Shown: positions 17,257 through 27,442, counted from the stretch's first letter. The stretch is 64,000 nt of DNA from Pseudomonas sp. NFR16 (GCF_900108875.1 NZ_FNYJ01000004.1:309056-373055); one strand, 5' to 3'. Program-made: numbers and translations. Notes: a model not told the origin generated them from the sequence alone.

Positions 17257-19757
17257 CAGACGGACACCGTGCGCTGGCTGACATCATCGACATGGGCGAA
17301 ATGGCGCAACGCCAGCCGGTCAGACACCTGACCGCTGATATCACCAACGCTTTGCAGCAGATCGGCCAGCCCGTGCAGCGCAGCCTGGACACTGCTCTCG
17401 CCGAACAGGCCATTTTCCAGGCATCCCAGATCAAACACCGCCAGACGCTGGGTCAGCACAGTCAGGCTGTTGTCCGCAGGCGCACCGAAATCGTCGTTCA
17501 GGCGTTTGAGTGATCGCGCCACCAGCTTGAGCTGGAACAGCACGGCATGCGGGTTCTGGTCATCGAGCAGCAGCAGGTCGAGCACAGGAATCAGCTGCGG
17601 CAGCGCCAGGTAACGCGAGCGGTACGTGATGCTACTGTTGCCCAGCTCAAGCAGCCAGTCCAGTGCGTCCTGATCGAACACGGCATCGCTGCGCAGAAAA
17701 GCCGCCAGCGTCGTGCTGAGGAATTGCAGGCGCTCGATGCGACGCCCGATCATCAAGAAGCGCCAGCCCTCGTCGCGGGTCATGTCATCCAGCGCGAAGC
17801 CAGACAACGCGGCCAGCGACATCACCAGCCGATTGAGAAAGTCCAGCAGCTCACCGAAGTCCGGGGCGTCGGTTTCAAGGCTCATCGCTTCGCGCTGCAG
17901 CTCGACCAGCGCCTGCCAGTTCTCGCGGGACAACTTGCCACGCACCTGAGAGGCCGCCCACTGCAGCCGCTGCAGGTTTGAACGAAGACTGAACGGCCAC
18001 TCGTCGCCGAGCAACGCGGCCAGCAGACGCTCGTGCAGCGCCGTGCCTGTTTCCTCGTCCTCGCGGGGCAGCAGGTTCAACCGCTCGCCCAGTTCGACGG
18101 CGGCTTGCAGCGCAGCGGGGTCATCGCCATCGACATAACGCGCCAGCATAATGCGCAGCAGCCGCGCACTGTCGTCGCAACGTTCGCAATAACGGCCGAA
18201 CCAGAACAGGTTCTCGACGACACGCGAGGGCAGATAGGGATCGCGGCGAATCAGGTCATGCACGCCCAGCGACCGGCGACCTTTCCACGGCTCGCTGCCC
18301 AGCGTCCGCTCACCCAGCACCCACGTGTCCTTGCTGGCCCCGCCGCGTTGCATCGACACCACGTCGGCATCGGCATCGGCGGCGACGCGGGTCAGCCCGC
18401 CCGGCAGCACGCGGTATCCGTCTGCCGTCGCCACGGCATAGACGCGCATGCCGATGGCACGAGGTTGCAGCTGGCCGTCCTCGCCCTGCCAGACCGGCGC
18501 GTGGGACAGCTGCGCCAATTCCTGAGCGACGTAGGCGTAGGGCCTGGCCTGCATGCGCGCGGCCAATGCCTGACGCTGACCCTCGTCAAGATCGCGACCG
18601 AAGACCGGGGCAAAACTCTGAGACGGGAAAGCCGGTTTGATCAACAGCTCAGGCAGCTTCTCAAGTGCCTGAGCGAGCACCGGCGGCTCGCCGCACCACC
18701 ACGTTGCAATGGACGGCAGGAGCAATTCTTCGCCGAACAGGTGTTCATTGATTTTCGGTAGGAAACCCAGCAAGCCCGGCGACTCCAGCACGCCGCTGCC
18801 CAGCGCATTCGCCACCAGTACCCGGCCTTGACGCACGGCTTCGAGCAGGCCCGGCACACCGAGCGCGGAATCCGTACGCAGCTCCAGCGGGTCACAGAAG
18901 TCATCGTCCAGACGCCGCATGATGGCGTGCACCCGGCGCAGTCCGCTGAGGGTCTTGAGGTACACCGTAGCGTCGCGCACGGTCAGGTCACTGCCCTCTA
19001 CCAGCGGATAGCCCAGCTGCCCTGCCAGGTAAAGATGTTCGAAATAGCTTTCGTTGAAACGACCCGGCGTCAGCAGCACAACCAGTGGCGCTTCGTGGCT
19101 GCTCGGCGCCTGACGCGCAAGGGTTTCTTGCAGCGAGCGGAAAAAGCCGGACAGGTGCTGCACTTCCAGATCGCGGTACAACTCCGGGAAAGCCCGCGAC
19201 ACGATGAGGCGGTTCTCCAGCGCGTAGCCTGCGCCCGATGGAGCCTGAGTCCGGTCGGCGGTGACCCACCAGCGTCCATCCGGCGTGCGCGCCAGATCCA
19301 CCGCATACACATGCAGAAACGTGCCTTCCGGTGGCTTCATCCCTTGGCAAGGCCAAAGGAAATTGTTGTGGCCAAAGACCAGTTCAGCCGGCAGCAAACC
19401 GTCGGCAATGAGTTGCTGCGGGCCGTAGAGATCAGCCAGCACGGCGTTGAGCAATCGCGCGCGCTGGGCAATTCCGGCAGCGACCTGTTGCCACTCGTCG
19501 ACCGGAATCAGATGCGGCAGCAGATCCAGTTCCCACGGACGATCTGCGCCCTTGGGGTCGGCGTAGACGTTGTAGGTGACACCATTTTCCTGAATCTGCC
19601 GGGCGAGCAATGCCTGACGCTGGATCAATTGCGCGGGCGTGCTGCGCTGCAAGTGCTCGTACAGGCGCAGCCAATGCGGCCGAACCGCGCCGCTGGCGTC
19701 GAGCATTTCGTGATAAGTACCCGCAGAAAGCGGATATCGGTCAAGCAGGTCAGGCAT
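17256..19757 (-). CDS. circularly permuted ATP-grasp and alpha-E fusion protein
   Basis: An 833-residue fusion. The N-terminal half (to about residue 480) matches the circularly permuted type 2 ATP-grasp family, with YADPKGADRPWELDLLPHLIP, PGRFNESYFEHLYLAGQLGYPLVEGSDL and KPAFPSQSFAPVFG as landmarks. The C-terminal half (from about 495, DPYLPSRVVENLFWFGRYCERCDDSARLLR) is the all-helical alpha-E domain. In many bacteria these are separate adjacent genes. ATP-grasp enzymes form amide bonds, so a peptide ligase is suspected. I use the ATG at 19757 (MPDLLDRYPL); a TTG six codons upstream is possible. It is coupled to the downstream transglutaminase gene. Confidence 0.85.
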   Translation of the reverse strand: MPDLLDRYPLSAGTYHEMLDASGAVRPHWLRLYEHLQRSTPAQLIQRQALLARQIQENGVTYNVYADPKGADRPWELDLLPHLIPVDEWQQVAAGIAQRARLLNAVLADLYGPQQLIADGLLPAELVFGHNNFLWPCQGMKPPEGTFLHVYAVDLARTPDGRWWVTADRTQAPSGAGYALENRLIVSRAFPELYRDLEVQHLSGFFRSLQETLARQAPSSHEAPLVVLLTPGRFNESYFEHLYLAGQLGYPLVEGSDLTVRDATVYLKTLSGLRRVHAIMRRLDDDFCDPLELRTDSALGVPGLLEAVRQGRVLVANALGSGVLESPGLLGFLPKINEHLFGEELLLPSIATWWCGEPPVLAQALEKLPELLIKPAFPSQSFAPVFGRDLDEGQRQALAARMQARPYAYVAQELAQLSHAPVWQGEDGQLQPRAIGMRVYAVATADGYRVLPGGLTRVAADADADVVSMQRGGASKDTWVLGERTLGSEPWKGRRSLGVHDLIRRDPYLPSRVVENLFWFGRYCERCDDSARLLRIMLARYVDGDDPAALQAAVELGERLNLLPREDEETGTALHERLLAALLGDEWPFSLRSNLQRLQWAASQVRGKLSRENWQALVELQREAMSLETDAPDFGELLDFLNRLVMSLAALSGFALDDMTRDEGWRFLMIGRRIERLQFLSTTLAAFLRSDAVFDQDALDWLLELGNSSITYRSRYLALPQLIPVLDLLLLDDQNPHAVLFQLKLVARSLKRLNDDFGAPADNSLTVLTQRLAVFDLGCLENGLFGESSVQAALHGLADLLQSVGDISGQVSDRLALRHFAHVDDVSQRTVSV

Positions 19758-19847
19758 GGAAGGCTCGGCAGACAACTAAAGGAGTCAGATTAGCGCAGAC
19801 ACAATGACACGCAGAGGCTCGCTTCCTTGCGGCCGCTTGCGGTGCCG

Positions 19848-19875
19848 GATCGCCTGACGTTCGGGTCAGGCGATC
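19848..19875. other. perfect 11-bp hairpin between two genes of the transglutaminase cluster
   Basis: GATCGCCTGAC, a six-base loop, then GTCAGGCGATC. No T-tract follows on either strand, so it is not an ordinary terminator. It sits in the 134-bp gap between the DUF2126 gene and the ATP-grasp gene and could modulate their relative expression. Confidence 0.6.
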
Positions 19876-19891
19876 GGTCCGGGCCGTGATC

Positions 19892-22800
19892 TTATCGGTG
19901 CAGACGCAGATCCAGCGTCATGGGCAGTTCATCGTTGATGGTCAGCGCAGGGACGGACAGCTTGCCGGGCGTGTGGCCGACGCGGAAGAACCGCGACAGG
20001 CGTCGGCTTTCGGCCTCGTTGGCGTTCACCGGCAGGGTCTCGTAATTGCGACCTCCAGGATGCGCGACATGATACTCGCAGCCGCCCAGAGAACGCTGCA
20101 TCCAGGTGTCGAGGATGTCGAATACCAGCGGCGCATGAACCGGAATCGTTGGCTGCAAGGCGTTGAAGGGTTGCCAGGCCCGATAGCGCACGCCGGCCAC
20201 GAATTCACCCACTCGCCCGGTGGGCTGCAGCGGCACGGGAACGCCGTTGCAGGTCAGCATGTAGCGCTGCGGCGGCAGACCGGTGACCTTCAACTGCAGG
20301 CGTTCCAGAGACGAGTCGACATAACGCACCGCGCCACCGGCGGCGCCCTCTTCGCCCAACACATGCCAGGGTTCCAGGGCCTGACGCAGCTCCAGTTCGA
20401 TGCCGCTGACTGCGTAATCACCGACTTTGGGGAATCGAAACTCCAGATGCGCGGCGAACCACTCGGCGCGCACCGGGTAACCCGCAGCGTTGAGTTCGAC
20501 GATCACATCGGCAAAATCCTGCTCGATGAAGTGAGGCAGCATGAAGCGGTCATGCAACTCAGTGCCCCAACGTGCCAGCTTCGCCGGGGCATAAGGCTCA
20601 CGCCAGAAGCGCGCCACCAGCGCGCGCAACAACAACTGCTGCGCAAGGCTCATTCGCGCGTGGGGCGGCATCTCGAATGCACGAAGCTCCAGCAGCCCCA
20701 GCCTCCCCGTGGCGCCGTCCGGCGAATAGAGCTTGTCGATGCAGAACTCGGCGCGGTGCGTGTTGCCGGTCACGTCGATGAGCAGGTTGCGCAGCAGCCG
20801 GTCCACCAGCCATGGCGAACATTCCTCGCCAGGCGCTGGCATCTGTGAGAAGGCGATCTCCAGCTCGTAAAGCGAGTCGTTGCGCGCCTCATCGACACGC
20901 GGCGCCTGCGAGGTCGGCCCGATGAACAGCCCGGAAAACAGATAGGACAGCGAGGGATGGTTGTGCCAATAGCTCAACAGACTGCGCAGCAGATCAGGCC
21001 GGCGCAGGAAAGGCGAGTCGCCTGGTGTCGCGCCGCCGAGCACGAAATGGTTGCCGCCGCCGGTGCCGGTGTGGCGCCCGTCGATCATGAATTTTTCGGT
21101 GGTCAGGCGGGTCAGCCGCGCCTGCTCGTACAGGAACTCCGTGCGCTCGACCAACTCGTCCCACGTGGACGACGGCTGCACGTTGACCTCGATCACACCT
21201 GGATCCGGCGTGATGCGGAAGTTGGCCAGACGCGGATCGCTCGGCGGCTCATAGCCTTCCAGCAGCAGCGGACAATGCAGTTCCTGCGCAGTCGATTCGA
21301 TGGCCGCGACCAGCTCCAGATAGGCCTCGAGCGACTGCAATGGCGGCATGAACACATAAAGCCGGCCGCCGCGCACCTCGGCACTCAACGCCGTACGGGT
21401 CAGCCAGTCGGCGGACTCGTCGATGACCGGCGCCCGCTCGGCTTCAGGGTCCGCCTGCTCGGTCAGCCCGTCCAGCCGGGATTGAAGCGCTTCACGGTCC
21501 GGCAGGTCCGGGAATTCCTGATTGGGGTCATTCGGGTGAATGTACGGATACTCGGCCGCCTTGACCCAGGGCTGCGAGGCGAGCGGAAGGCGGTAGCCCA
21601 GGGCCGAATCGCCCGGCACCAGCCGACAATGCTCGTCACGCAGATACCAGCGGCCGCTTTGCCAGCGATCATCGGCCGCCGTGCGGGCCAGTGGCAGCAC
21701 GTGCCCCACGACCTTGTCGAGCCCTTGGGAAAACACTTTGTTCAGCCGCGCACGCTCGAGTTCGTCGCCGAGCCGGGAGTCTTCGGCGGTGACGTTCTGC
21801 GGCAGCGTGCCCTCGCGCCACAGATAGTAGAAGTTGTCTTCGTAAGCGGGGAACACGTAGCGCGCAGGCAATTTCAGCCGTTCGGCAACGCTGCGCAGGA
21901 AGCGCCCGGCCGTTTCGCTGTCGGCGCCGTAGTCTTCGTTCTCATCGGCAATCAAGGCGTCGTTGCGCCATACCGGCTCGCCGTCACGTCGCCAGAAGCA
22001 GTTCAGCGACCAGCGCGGCAACTGCTCGCCCGGATACCATTTGCCCTGGCCAAAGTGGACGATGCCCTTAGGCGCATAATGCTTGCGCATACGCTGGAAC
22101 AGCTCAGCCGACAACGCCCGTTTCTTCGGGCCGAGCGCGGCAGTGTTCCATTCGCTGCCGTCACGATCGTCAATCGACACGAACGTCGGCTCGCCGCCCA
22201 TGGTCAGGCGCACGTCATGGGCGCACAGGTCAGTGTCGATCTGACGGCCCAGCGCCTGAATCTCCAGCCACTGCTCTTCGGTATAAGGTTTGGTGACACG
22301 CGGCGCTTCCCAGATGCGCTCCACCGACATGTCATGACTGAATTGGGTTTCGCACGGTTCGACCAGACCACTGATCGGCGCTGCAGAAGACGGCTCGGGA
22401 CTGCAGGCCAGCGGAATGTGGCCCTCGCCTGCGAAAAGTCCCGACGTCGCGTCCAGACCGATCCATCCCGCACCCGGCAGATAGACCTCGCACCAGGCGT
22501 GCAAATCGGTGAAGTCGACATCGGTACCAGAAGGACCGTCCAGCGCCGCAACGTCGGCTTTGAGTTGGATCAGATAGCCGGACACGAAACGCGCCGCCAA
22601 CCCCAGATGACGCAGCAATTGCACCAGCAGCCAGGCGGAATCGCGGCAGGAACCGGAAGCGTTTTCGAGCGTGAACTCAGGCGTCTGAATGCCCGGCTCC
22701 ATACGAATCAGATAACCGATGTCGTTGGCCAGCCGCTGATTGAGATTGACCAGAAAGTCGATGGCCGGAATCGGCGTGCGGTCGATGCTGTTCAAGTACG

Positions 22801-23185
22801 CCTCAAACTTCGGCGTCAGCGGGAGTTTTTCCAGATACGGCAACAGCTCGTGATGCTCTTCCCTGGCGTAGGTGAACGGGATGTACTCAGCGTATGGCTC
22901 AAGGAAGAAATCGAAAGGGTTGAACACCGCCATTTCGGCGACAAGGTCGACCTCGATGCGCAACTCGTTGGTCTTTTCCGGAAACACCAGGCGGGCCAGG
23001 TAATTACCCTGCGGATCCTGTTGCCAGTTGATGAAGTGATTGTCAGGCAGGACTTTCAGCGAATAGGACAACACACGCGTGCGGCTGTGAGCCGCAGGAC
23101 GCAAGCGCACGATCTGCGGACCCAGTTCTACCGCTCGTTCGTAGCGGTAATGCGTGACGTGGTGCAAGGCAATGTGAATCGACAC
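19892..23185 (-). CDS. large transglutaminase plus DUF2126 protein
   Basis: A 1097-residue cytoplasmic protein. The first 280 residues are a transglutaminase-like domain with Cys180 (ASGSCRDSAW), His229 (DLHAWCEV) and Asp245 (GWIGLDAT); the rest (from about 290) is the uncharacterised DUF2126 domain, including TMGGEPTFVSIDDRDGSEWN and DGRHTGTGGGNHFVLGGAT, which look like conserved active-site segments. The GTG at 23185 is the best start: AGGAGG lies six bases upstream, and it yields the usual SIHIALHHVTHYRY opening. It is the first gene of the three-gene set. Function is unknown. Confidence 0.88.
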   Translation of the reverse strand: MSIHIALHHVTHYRYERAVELGPQIVRLRPAAHSRTRVLSYSLKVLPDNHFINWQQDPQGNYLARLVFPEKTNELRIEVDLVAEMAVFNPFDFFLEPYAEYIPFTYAREEHHELLPYLEKLPLTPKFEAYLNSIDRTPIPAIDFLVNLNQRLANDIGYLIRMEPGIQTPEFTLENASGSCRDSAWLLVQLLRHLGLAARFVSGYLIQLKADVAALDGPSGTDVDFTDLHAWCEVYLPGAGWIGLDATSGLFAGEGHIPLACSPEPSSAAPISGLVEPCETQFSHDMSVERIWEAPRVTKPYTEEQWLEIQALGRQIDTDLCAHDVRLTMGGEPTFVSIDDRDGSEWNTAALGPKKRALSAELFQRMRKHYAPKGIVHFGQGKWYPGEQLPRWSLNCFWRRDGEPVWRNDALIADENEDYGADSETAGRFLRSVAERLKLPARYVFPAYEDNFYYLWREGTLPQNVTAEDSRLGDELERARLNKVFSQGLDKVVGHVLPLARTAADDRWQSGRWYLRDEHCRLVPGDSALGYRLPLASQPWVKAAEYPYIHPNDPNQEFPDLPDREALQSRLDGLTEQADPEAERAPVIDESADWLTRTALSAEVRGGRLYVFMPPLQSLEAYLELVAAIESTAQELHCPLLLEGYEPPSDPRLANFRITPDPGVIEVNVQPSSTWDELVERTEFLYEQARLTRLTTEKFMIDGRHTGTGGGNHFVLGGATPGDSPFLRRPDLLRSLLSYWHNHPSLSYLFSGLFIGPTSQAPRVDEARNDSLYELEIAFSQMPAPGEECSPWLVDRLLRNLLIDVTGNTHRAEFCIDKLYSPDGATGRLGLLELRAFEMPPHARMSLAQQLLLRALVARFWREPYAPAKLARWGTELHDRFMLPHFIEQDFADVIVELNAAGYPVRAEWFAAHLEFRFPKVGDYAVSGIELELRQALEPWHVLGEEGAAGGAVRYVDSSLERLQLKVTGLPPQRYMLTCNGVPVPLQPTGRVGEFVAGVRYRAWQPFNALQPTIPVHAPLVFDILDTWMQRSLGGCEYHVAHPGGRNYETLPVNANEAESRRLSRFFRVGHTPGKLSVPALTINDELPMTLDLRLHR

Positions 23186-23441
23186 GGCGTGCCTCCTGCG
23201 AGCCTGGACGGTAGCGGAACCGCGCAAGACTTATGCCATCCAGGCAAGTCAGGCGCCTTCGGCGTTGATGATGCTCGCTCAGCTAAGCACAGCACCAAAA
23301 TCGCGCCAGCTTCGGCGGACGGTGCAAGGGTCGCACGGAAATGAGGCGGGTGGGGTTATTTACGCGGGAACCGCCAATTTGCCGGGGGTCACGGTGCGAA
23401 TCGTGGTCATTGGAGCGCAGGTGTGAAAAGGAGAAAGTAAA

Positions 23442-23463
23442 ACGCCAGCTCGAAAGCTGGCGT
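23442..23463 (-). terminator. rho-independent terminator after ygiQ
   Basis: ACGCCAGCT pairs perfectly with AGCTGGCGT around a four-base loop, followed on the minus strand by TTTTACTTT. It is 18 bases after the ygiQ stop. The remainder of 23228-23441 has no gene I can support. Confidence 0.85.
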
Positions 23464-23481
23464 ATTTCACTGCGGCATCAT

Positions 23482-25791
23482 TCAGCGTGGAAACACCGGC
23501 TGACGGGACGGTTTCTTGCTCTTGCCGCCCTTCCCGCCTTTCGCAGCGTCAGCGCGCTCCTTGGCCGCCTGCTTGTTGCGAGCAGCCGCAGCGGCCTTGG
23601 CCTCTTCACGCTTGTCCCACGGTTTGCTGCCGTCGCTGCCACGCTGGGGCAGGCCGGTATGCTGGGTGAGAATCTTAGTAGTCTTGGCGACCTTGTGGCT
23701 TCCCACCGGCGTCGAGTTCTTGCGACGCGCGCTCTGGTAGCTGTCGGTTTCCGGCTGATGCAGCGGGATCAACTGGTTTTTGCCCGGACCAATGAGGTCT
23801 GAACGGCCCATGCGCTCAAGCGCTTCGCGCAGCATTGGCCAGCCTTTCGGATCGTGATAGCGCAGGAACGCCTTATGCAGACGGCGCTGCTCCTCGCTCT
23901 TGACGATGGTGACCGCGTCGCTCTTGTACGTGACCTTGCGCAGCGGGTTCTTGCCCGAGTGATACATGGCGGTCGCACTGGCCATCGGCGACGGGTAGAA
24001 CGCCTGCACCTGGTCGGCGCGGAAGCCGTTACCTTTGAGCCACAGCGCCAGATTCATCATGTCCTCATCGGTCGTGCCAGGGTGGGCCGCGATGAAGTAC
24101 GGGATCAGGTATTGCTCCTTGCCCGCTTCTTTCGAGTACTTCTCGAACATGCGCTTGAACTTGTCATAGCTGCCAATGCCCGGCTTCATCATCTGGTTGA
24201 GCGGACCTTCCTCGGTGTGTTCCGGGGCGATCTTCAGGTAACCACCGACGTGGTGGGTCACAAGCTCTTTAACGTATTCCGGCGACTCAACCGCAAGGTC
24301 GTAGCGCAGGCCGGACGCGATGAGGATCTTCTTCACGCCCGGCAGATCACGGGCGCTGCGGTAGAGCTGAATCAGCGCCGAATGGTCGGTGTTCAGATTC
24401 GGGCAGATGCCAGGGAACACACACGACGGCTTGCGGCATGCGGATTCGATTTCAGTGCTCTTGCACGCAATGCGGTACATGTTCGCGGTCGGACCGCCGA
24501 GATCGGAAATGACGCCGGTGAAGCCAGGCACCTTGTCACGAATCTCTTCGATCTCACGAATGATCGAGTCATGGGAGCGGTTCTGGATGATCCGGCCTTC
24601 GTGTTCGGTGATTGAGCAGAAGGTGCAGCCACCAAAGCAGCCCCGCATGATATTCACCGAAAAACGGATCATGTCGTAAGCGGGAATTTTCTCCTTGCCG
24701 TACGCAGGATGCGGAATACGTGCGTAAGGCATGCCGAACACGTAGTCCATTTCTTCGGTGGTCATCGGAATGGGCGGCGGATTGAACCAGACATCGACCT
24801 CGCCATGCCGCTGTACCAGCGCACGGGCGTTGCCGGGGTTGGTTTCCAGGTGCAGCACCCGGTTGGCATGGGCGTACAACACCGGGTCATTACGCACTTT
24901 TTCCATGGACGGCAAACGAATGACCGTCTTGTCGCGGGTCATGCGTGGGCTCGCCAGAATCTGCACGACCTTGGCTTCATTCGGGTCTTCGACCGGCCCT
25001 TTTTCCTGCTCGATGGCGCAGGCTTGGGTGTCCTGCGTATTGACGTATGGGTTGATGATCTTGTCGATCTTGCCCGGACGGTCAATGCGCGTGGAGTCGA
25101 CCTCGTACCAGCCTTCCGGCGTGTCGCGACGAATGAACGCCGTGCCGCGCACGTCGGTGATGCTTTCGATCGACTCACCATAAGAAAGACGATTGGCGAC
25201 CTCGACGATGGCCCGCTCGGCGTTGCCGTACAGCAGGATGTCAGCGCAGGCGTCGATCAGGATGGAGTTGCGGACCTTGTCCTGCCAATAGTCGTAATGC
25301 GCGATGCGACGCAGGGAGGCCTCGATGCCGCCGAGCACGATCGGCACATTTTTGTACGCTTCCTTGCAGCGCTGGCTGTAGACCAGGCTGGCGCGATCGG
25401 GACGCTTGCCCGCCATGCCACCCGGCGTATAGGCATCGTCCGAACGGATTTTCTTGTCGGCGGTGTAGCGGTTGATCATCGAATCCATGTTGCCAGCCGC
25501 GACGCCGAAGAACAGATTCGGCTCGCCCAGCTTCATGAAGTCGTCTTTGGATTTCCAGTCCGGCTGAGCAATGATGCCGACACGAAAGCCTTGCGACTCC
25601 AGCAGCCGGCCAATGATCGCCATGCCGAACGACGGATGGTCGACGTAGGCATCGCCGGTGACGATGATGATGTCGCAGGAATCCCAGCCAAGCTGATCCA
25701 TTTCTTCCCGGCTCATCGGCAGGAAAGGCGCTGGCCCGAAACATTCGGCCCAGTACTTCGGATAGTCAAATAACGGCTTGGCTGCTTGCAT
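23482..25791 (-). CDS. ygiQ: YgiQ-family radical SAM protein
   Basis: A 769-residue iron-sulfur protein of the UPF0313/YgiQ family. The radical-SAM cysteines are in MRGCFGGCTFCS (about residue 380), preceded by an N-terminal B12-binding-like region (about 40-150). A basic low-complexity tail rich in Lys, Ala and Gly occupies the last 70 residues, typical of this family. The reaction is unknown. It is monocistronic, with a terminator downstream, and lies next to dnaB as in other pseudomonads. Confidence 0.93.
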   Translation of the reverse strand: MQAAKPLFDYPKYWAECFGPAPFLPMSREEMDQLGWDSCDIIIVTGDAYVDHPSFGMAIIGRLLESQGFRVGIIAQPDWKSKDDFMKLGEPNLFFGVAAGNMDSMINRYTADKKIRSDDAYTPGGMAGKRPDRASLVYSQRCKEAYKNVPIVLGGIEASLRRIAHYDYWQDKVRNSILIDACADILLYGNAERAIVEVANRLSYGESIESITDVRGTAFIRRDTPEGWYEVDSTRIDRPGKIDKIINPYVNTQDTQACAIEQEKGPVEDPNEAKVVQILASPRMTRDKTVIRLPSMEKVRNDPVLYAHANRVLHLETNPGNARALVQRHGEVDVWFNPPPIPMTTEEMDYVFGMPYARIPHPAYGKEKIPAYDMIRFSVNIMRGCFGGCTFCSITEHEGRIIQNRSHDSIIREIEEIRDKVPGFTGVISDLGGPTANMYRIACKSTEIESACRKPSCVFPGICPNLNTDHSALIQLYRSARDLPGVKKILIASGLRYDLAVESPEYVKELVTHHVGGYLKIAPEHTEEGPLNQMMKPGIGSYDKFKRMFEKYSKEAGKEQYLIPYFIAAHPGTTDEDMMNLALWLKGNGFRADQVQAFYPSPMASATAMYHSGKNPLRKVTYKSDAVTIVKSEEQRRLHKAFLRYHDPKGWPMLREALERMGRSDLIGPGKNQLIPLHQPETDSYQSARRKNSTPVGSHKVAKTTKILTQHTGLPQRGSDGSKPWDKREEAKAAAAARNKQAAKERADAAKGGKGGKSKKPSRQPVFPR

Positions 25792-25895
25792 GTCGATGAC
25801 CAGTGTTCGTAATCAGGGAGGCGAGTTTCTCGTGGAAAATCGCGGGCGCGGAGAATAGCACAAAAAATAACCAATTCCGACCATTCGGCTAGGTT

Positions 25896-27293
25896 TTACT
25901 CGTCATCATCAAAGTTGTAACTGCCCGGCGCCAGGTTCTCGAAGCGCGTGTATTTACCAATGAAGGCCAGCCGCACGAAGCCGATCGGACCGTTCCGCTG
26001 TTTACCGATGATGATTTCAGCGATGCCCTTGTGCTCGGTCTCCGGGTGATACACCTCATCCCGGTACACGAACATGATGACGTCGGCGTCCTGCTCGATC
26101 GCTCCGGATTCACGCAAGTCGGAGTTGACCGGCCGCTTGTTCGGGCGCTGTTCAAGCGAGCGGTTCAGCTGAGAAAGGGCGACCACCGGGCAGTTGAACT
26201 CTTTGGCCAACGCTTTGAGGGATCGCGAAATTTCGGAAATTTCGTTGGTCCGGTTGTCACCACTCGAGCCCGGAATCTGCATCAGTTGCAGGTAGTCGAT
26301 CATGATCAGCCCGACATCGCCATGCTCGCGCACTAGGCGCCGGGTGCGCGCCCGCATCTCGGACGGGCTGATGCCTGCGGTATCGTCGATGAACAGTTTG
26401 CGGTCATTGAGCAGATTGACCGCCGACGTCAGCCGCGGCCAATCGTCGTCGTCCAACTGACCGGAACGCACCTTGGTCTGGTCGATACGCCCGAGCGAAG
26501 ACAGCATACGCATGATCAGCGATTCACCTGGCATCTCAAGCGAGTAGACCAGAACCGCCTTTTCGCTGCGCAACACCGCGTTCTCGACCAGGTTCATCGC
26601 GAACGTGGTCTTACCCATCGACGGTCGTCCGGCGACGATGATCAAGTCCGAAGGCTGCAGGCCGCTGGTCTTCTCGTCCAGATCGGTGTAACCGGTGGAC
26701 AGGCCGGTGATGCCCTCGCCCAGGTTAAACAGCGTGTCGATGCGATCGATGGCTTTGGTCAGCAGATCGTTGACGCCGACCGGCCCGCCCGTCTTGGGCC
26801 TTGCCTCGGCGATCTGGAAAATCTGCCGCTCGGCCTCATCGAGGATCTCCTCCGCGGTGCGCCCTTCGGGATTGAACGCGCTGTCGGCAATCTCGTTACT
26901 GATGCCGATCAACTGACGCAACGTCGCGCGCTGGCGCACGATTTGGGCGTAGGCCTTGATGTTGGCGACCGAGGGAATGTTTTTCGCCAGTTCCGACAGA
27001 TAACCGAGACCACCGACCTGAGAAGTCTGGCCTTCTTTGTCCAGTTGCTCGGACAGCGTCACGACGTCGATTGGCAGGTTCTGATCAGCCAGCTTGGCGA
27101 TGGCGCGGAAGATCAGACGGTGGTCATGACGATAGAAGTCGCCATCCGAAACCTGATCCAGCACGCGTTCCCAGGCGTTATTGTCCAGCATCAGACCACC
27201 GAGCACGGCCTGTTCGGCCTCGATGGAATGCGGAGGCACCTTGAGGGCAGCGGTTTGCAGATCGTATTGCTCGGGAGCGGAAATATCGTTCAT
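25896..27293 (-). CDS. dnaB: replicative DNA helicase DnaB
   Basis: The hexameric helicase that unwinds DNA ahead of the fork and recruits primase. The 465 residues have the N-terminal primase-interacting domain (about 15-120), then a RecA-like core with Walker A AGRPSMGKTT at 221-230. The start is the ATG at 27293 (MNDISAPEQYDLQT), the family's usual opening; a GTG two codons upstream is possible. It follows the ribosomal-protein operon, but a terminator lies between, so it has at least partly separate transcription. Confidence 0.97.
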   Translation of the reverse strand: MNDISAPEQYDLQTAALKVPPHSIEAEQAVLGGLMLDNNAWERVLDQVSDGDFYRHDHRLIFRAIAKLADQNLPIDVVTLSEQLDKEGQTSQVGGLGYLSELAKNIPSVANIKAYAQIVRQRATLRQLIGISNEIADSAFNPEGRTAEEILDEAERQIFQIAEARPKTGGPVGVNDLLTKAIDRIDTLFNLGEGITGLSTGYTDLDEKTSGLQPSDLIIVAGRPSMGKTTFAMNLVENAVLRSEKAVLVYSLEMPGESLIMRMLSSLGRIDQTKVRSGQLDDDDWPRLTSAVNLLNDRKLFIDDTAGISPSEMRARTRRLVREHGDVGLIMIDYLQLMQIPGSSGDNRTNEISEISRSLKALAKEFNCPVVALSQLNRSLEQRPNKRPVNSDLRESGAIEQDADVIMFVYRDEVYHPETEHKGIAEIIIGKQRNGPIGFVRLAFIGKYTRFENLAPGSYNFDDDE

Positions 27294-27342
27294 GGCCACA
27301 CGGAATCAGGGGGTTTGAATCAGGATACTCAGAAATGACAAA

Positions 27343-27371
27343 GGGCACGACCTGCGAACAGGATCGTGCCC
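27343..27371 (-). terminator. terminator between rplI and dnaB
   Basis: GGGCACGA pairs with TCGTGCCC, with an inner CCTG/CAGG stem and one bulged A, followed on the minus strand by TTTGTCATTT. It would end the rpsF-rpsR-DUF2232-rplI transcript, perhaps incompletely. The U-tract is short. Confidence 0.65.
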
Positions 27372-27442
27372 AATGCTAACCGGCTGACAAGCGCGTCGCC
27401 AACCGGTCAGACGCCCGCACCGAAGCGCGGGAATCGAACGGC

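Noticed and set aside
23320..23340. Possible sigma-54 promoter upstream of the transglutaminase cluster
   Set aside because: TTGC is present on the minus strand, but the invariant GG ten bases upstream is CG, so it does not fit.
20957..23344. 795-codon open frame on the plus strand
   Set aside because: It is antisense to the transglutaminase/DUF2126 gene, has no family features, and its composition follows from the codon bias of the real gene.
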